The position numbers and the translations under genes were made by a program. Below the pieces are notes generated by a model. That model was not told the origin of the DNA. It ran no database searches and saw only the letters and a list, made by a program, of their open reading frames with translations. Below are positions 60,380 to 64,000 of a DNA stretch of 64,000 nt, piece by piece. The DNA lies in assembly GCA_037974665.1 (NCBI GenBank), contig CM075764.1:115072325-115136324 (forward strand), in the 5' to 3' direction. Source of the DNA: Ehretia macrophylla (taxonomy: Eukaryota > Streptophyta > Magnoliopsida > Boraginales > Ehretiaceae). How positions within the stretch are numbered: the first letter of the stretch is position 1; every line of letters starts with the position of its first letter.

Positions 60380-60480
60380 GTGGGGCCCAGTGGGGATGGG
60401 CGATGAATTCAGTGCAGGTCGGATAACGTTTGGTGAGGGGCCAGTGGGGCCCACATGATTTGGATATACATGGTCACGTG
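60380..60480 (-). promoter_or_regulatory. AILP1 upstream motifs: two GTGGGGCCCA sites and a G-box
   Basis: GTGGGGCCCA occurs at 60380-60389 and again, extended to the palindrome GTGGGGCCCAC, at 60444-60454; both fit the TCP-type GGNCCCAC consensus or its half. A perfect G-box CACGTG lies at 60475-60480 in the context GTCACGTGGC. Function is inferred from motif only. Confidence 0.45.
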
Positions 60481-60591
60481 GCAAGGGCCGCTGATGATAA
60501 GAGATGCGGTGAAATTTGGTAAATTCACTAGAAGCCCCTAATATTATTTAAAATTTGAAATTAGTTTTCTACGTTTTGAAATTATATTTTA

Positions 60592-61036
60592 GGCTATGTT
60601 TGTTTGTCGTAAAATAACTTGTGTGTGAAAAATATTTTCTGTAAAAAATATTTATTTGAAAAATAAAATATTTTTCTGAACTCCGTTTGTTTGTCTTAAA
60701 ATAACTTGTTAGGATAAAATATTTTTTTGAAAAATAAAATACTGAAAAATATTTTCTAGTGTTTAGATGTACAGCAAGTTTCGTAAAATATTTTATTCTC
60801 CCAAAGGATATGAAAATATTTTCTCAAATTTTGTACTAGCCGCAATTGTTGACTGGATAATATTTTCCAATTGACCAATTTTTTGGTGTTACCAAATACC
60901 GAAAAATTAAGCAAAAGCAACCGTAATTTTTGACTGAAAAATATTTTCCAATAGATTAATTTTTCGGTGTTACCAAATACTCAAAAATTAAAAAAATATT
61001 TTTCGGTAAAATATTTTACAGCAAACAAACAGAGCC
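60592..61036. mobile_element. MITE (family A), diverged 445-bp copy
   Basis: It starts GGCTATGTTTGTTTGTCG and ends with the near reverse complement, sharing arms with the copy at 54995-55678. TTA flanks both sides (60589-60591 and 61037-61039), the classical PIF/Harbinger duplication. Confidence 0.85.
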
Positions 61037-61431
61037 TTATATTCACAACAATTTACAAAAGTTATTAAATTAGCCTCTTTATGATATTTAATTAAATTGG
61101 ATGAAGAACAATGAAATTCTGCATAATTATATTTGAATTCTCAAGTTATTTATTAACGTTTACTCAACCTGTTAAATTGGTCTTTTAGAAAAAAAAAATG
61201 TGTACGGTCACATAATCATTTTTTATTATGTTTTGACTAAGAATTACTTTAAACACCTATTATAAATATTTTGAACTCGTAATATAATCTCTAAATATTT
61301 GGAGTTATTTCATAAGTTCAAAAAAAATCTAAAGTCAGTAATTAAATATGTCCTTTTATTTATTGCAAAGCTATAGAGATTTTGTCTCCAAGAGTTAAGT
61401 AGAGTAGTCAAGCAGTGACTTACTGTGGCCA

Positions 61432-61797
61432 GGGGTGGAGCCACCTTTGGTATTGGGTGTGCAATGGAACACTCTAAAATTTTGGATGTGTAGTATTTTT
61501 TTTTTTTTTCTCTTTTCATGAAAATAACATTTTTGCAGTGGAACACCTTAAAATTATGGTTCAATGCCATGAACACAACATTTTTTTGCAGTGGAACACC
61601 CTTATATATATGTTATAAAGTGTTTAAATTAAGTATTGGTTTAGTTATAGTATAAAAATATGATTTTAGACATAAAACCATCAATTTTTTTATAGTTTAT
61701 ATAAAAATTTATGCATAAATAATTATTCTGTAATCCTGGTTACTAACTTTAATATTGTAGTGCACACCCTAATGTCCGGTGCCTGGCTCCGCCACTA
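61432..61797. mobile_element. MITE-like element, 366 bp, with long target-site duplication
   Basis: Imperfect terminal inverted repeats (left GGGGTGGAGCCACC, right reading GTGGCGGAGCCAGG on the other strand). Flanks repeat ACTGTGGCCA or nearly so (61422-61431 and 61798-61807). A 9-10-bp duplication fits a Mutator-like origin better than hAT. Inside, GTGGAACAC(C/T)CT occurs three times. Confidence 0.75.
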
Positions 61798-62325
61798 ACT
61801 GTGGCCAAGAGTTTCAAATTCAAATTTATGTAATCCCATCAAAATATTGTCTGGCAACTTGAAACATGCATGCCTTAAAACACCACGTTGTACCGTAAGA
61901 TTTATAATTTCAAGTGGATCTAATATAATCTGTCTACAATTGGTTTCTATTTTTCTTTTTCTAAAAAAAAGTAAACCACCTTAATAATTGTGATAACCGT
62001 GAAGCACTTCAATTTCAAATTTACTCTTCTAAACACATGACACTATTAATTAGGTTATAATTAAGGTAAAATTAAGATATAAACACGTAGTAGTTAGCTT
62101 CGGAGATGAAGAAGTTCTATACGCAAAACAAGAAAAAGATACTCTATTTACCAAATTATTTTTCGTTCGACGAAATTATCGACGGCTCCAACCTTAAATC
62201 ATCCAAAACCATGGGCAAACTATTTTTTTTTTTTGTGTACTGAAAACAATTCAAATCTTTGTTTATGCCTTCGTTGGTGGGTGTAAGCATCACTACATCA
62301 GAATGTCCACTCAACTACTAAATCA

Positions 62326-63462
62326 GAATGACCTAATGGGATGACCTAGCCGCCGCCTCAGTTCCACACCCCCCCTCCCCCCCCCCCTCCTCACCAACAC
62401 TAACAGACAATGAAGAACTTCATCCTTTTGGCTCTTTAGCCGTCTCTGCCTCTATCCCAATTTCAACACCAACAACTACATCAACAACAACAACAACAAC
62501 AACAACTGCACAACTAAGAAGCAGATGGCTTCAAACATCTGAGAAAAAAAAAAATCCCCAACGCTGAAATCCCTCTGTTTCTCTCTCAACTTTGTAGGAA
62601 AACCTTTTGGTTTTTCCACCACTGTAGTGTAGCTAAATCAGCAACACATCCTTGAGTTGGCCATGGCCTCCCCCTACTCCTTGTTCCTTTTTCTTCCAAA
62701 TTCGGATGATGATGAAGACTTATTTGTTGTTATAGATCTGTCCTCTCCTTTTGTCCCTGAAGATGTGTTTCATCACTTTTGGCCCCTTACCATTTCTTGT
62801 CATTTCATCGTTTCATTCTCAAGTTTCAGACACCACTTTTGGTCATATACTCTTGTCCCCGCATTTGTTTTGTTTAGGTGTGGAGGAGATAGGGTGGTCT
62901 TTGGCACCACTTGTTCAAGCTTGGGGCTCAGAGGGTCCGTTCTGTTGATCAGAATGTTTAGACCATTTGAGTTTTGTACATCTCAGGCCCATCCTCTATC
63001 CGGGTTGTTGAGTCCCGTCGAACTCATCTTCGTGATTTGTGTTTTGTGCTCTCTTTGGACTGTTATTTTGACAGTTCTCTCAGCGGATTTACAAGGGTAT
63101 TTTCCAGCATGTGTTGTTTTGATGACCATGGATGTGACTTCTGTTTTGATGATGTGGTGGTGGCTCCCTTGGTTTCAGGCGGGACTTGGTTGTTGGACGT
63201 TCTTAGCACTGTTTCTCCCGGAATCTATTCTCTGGATTTTATCTGTTGTTTGGGCTAATTTGTTGTGGGCCTATCCTGTTATGTTGGCTAATTGGGCTTT
63301 GACCCAATTTGTTCTATCTGTTTTATGGGCTACGACCCACTCCTTCTGTCCGGTCACTTTTGGACTTGGACTCATCTGTATCCCTATTTTTCTATCATGT
63401 TATTCTGTATCCTTATTTTAGTAATGAATCATCCTTTTGACCCAAAAAAAAAAAAAAAAAAA
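62326..63462 (+). mobile_element. Poly(A)-tailed retroposon, probably LINE-derived and non-autonomous
   Basis: A 1.14-kb insertion is bounded by AACTACTAAATCA at 62313-62325 and 63463-63475 and ends in an A-tail of about 20 (63443-63462). It starts with a C-rich leader (62369-62391), then (CAA)n at about 62482-62503, then an open frame of 254 codons, 62657-63421, overlapped by shorter open frames in other phases. The terminal sequence AGTAATGAATCATCC before the A-tail resembles plant LINE 3' ends. No RT or endonuclease motif is visible, so it could instead be a retroposed transcript. The predicted protein is Trp/Leu/Phe-rich and unlike anything I recognise. Confidence 0.7.
62657..63421 (+). 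CDS. Unrecognised 254-codon ORF inside the retroposon
   Basis: It begins MAMASPYSLFLFLPNSDDDE and runs nearly to the A-tail. It is rich in Leu, Phe, Trp and Val with several hydrophobic stretches. The amino-acid bias follows from a T-rich sense strand and may not reflect a real membrane protein. There is no similarity to a family that I know. Low confidence that it is translated. Confidence 0.25.
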   Translation: MAMASPYSLFLFLPNSDDDEDLFVVIDLSSPFVPEDVFHHFWPLTISCHFIVSFSSFRHHFWSYTLVPAFVLFRCGGDRVVFGTTCSSLGLRGSVLLIRMFRPFEFCTSQAHPLSGLLSPVELIFVICVLCSLWTVILTVLSADLQGYFPACVVLMTMDVTSVLMMWWWLPWFQAGLGCWTFLALFLPESILWILSVVWANLLWAYPVMLANWALTQFVLSVLWATTHSFCPVTFGLGLICIPIFLSCYSVSLF

Positions 63463-63475
63463 AACTACTAAATCA

Positions 63476-64000
63476 ATTTGCATTAACAAGCATATGTTTG
63501 TGCTTATAATATAGTTAAGAGACATATAACGTTGCTCGAAGGCATGGTTTAATGGTAATGAAGTGAAATTATTTCTATGTGATTGTAAAATTGATATTTT
63601 TTTACTATTTTAAAATTTCGTCTTTAATTGATTTGGTGCATATATAAAGATATACTGCTATACTTAAAAGTGTATTAGTTAATAATCGAGTTCTATCAAA
63701 TAATTTAATAATTAAATGTCACTAATTAAGTTTCACGTCATAAAAAAAATGAGACTTATAACGTTGGAACTTCGTGGGGGTGACAAGCAGACAATATATT
63801 CTATAATGCTTGTCGATATCATAAAGAAAAGCTACAAAACATTTTACCGAAGTGCTAATCGTTGTCATCATAATAAATATAAAGAAGACTTCTTTTTCAA
63901 AAGATTCCCAATCCCATATAGGAATCAAAGATTCCATTTAAAGAGGCTTAATTATGCTAATTTTGATAGTATCGATTCGAACACTTCATTTTATTCTAGT
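63476..64000. other. Right-end spacer
   Basis: AT-rich, no gene seen. Confidence 0.4.

Noticed and set aside
1..64000. CRISPR arrays, operons, prophage or bacterial-type systems
   Set aside because: The sequence is plainly plant nuclear DNA. Repeats are microsatellites, tandem duplications and eukaryotic TEs; no array with regular spacers exists.

Overview
The window is nuclear DNA of a flowering plant, almost certainly a core eudicot. Genes are split by long AT-rich introns with GT-AG borders, (AT)n and (AC)n microsatellites are common, TEs sit inside introns and intergenic space, and every protein matches a family known from Arabidopsis. Species cannot be fixed from the sequence; an asterid is only a guess.

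Layout: RHF1A-like RING-H2 E3 ligase (265-3674, plus); type II peroxiredoxin PRXIIF (4788-7491, minus); 3-ketodihydrosphinganine reductase TSC10/KDSR (10412-13100, minus); a small plant-specific protein with an ESKGTGVFIPR motif (17207-18125, minus); NEDD8-activating enzyme subunit ECR1 (23001-34264, minus); a trichome birefringence-like O-acetyltransferase, TBL10/11 type (36147-39409, minus); NF-YC histone-fold transcription factor (coding 46461-47237, UTR introns probably extending the locus to about 45.4-51.66 kb, minus); an AILP1-type YGL/LRDR protein (54182-60102, minus). Exon joins given below keep the reading frame throughout and yield lengths close to those of the families.

The repeat content is well preserved. 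A 5.34-kb Ty1/copia element with 602-bp LTRs, CAGTG target-site duplication, PBS and PPT lies in ECR1 intron 2, in the same orientation as the gene. Its polyprotein carries three nonsense codons, two frameshifts and an Asp-to-Glu change at the protease motif. Two tRNA-derived SINEs with target-site duplications (44124-44376; 55960-56185), two MITEs of one family (54995-55678; 60592-61036), a third MITE-like element (61432-61797) and a 1.14-kb poly(A)-tailed retroposon (62326-63462) were also resolved.

The genes do not form a pathway. From memory, their set combines two paralogous Arabidopsis segments (At3g06050-At3g06080 and At5g19140-At5g19200), so the window resembles an unfractionated version of that ancestral block. 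No prokaryotic-type system, CRISPR array or biosynthetic cluster is visible. The most unusual local structures are a duplicated, frame-preserving but stop-containing splice acceptor in ECR1, a duplicated 56-bp unit in the ECR1 promoter, the split TSC10 stop codon, and the retroposon at the right end.
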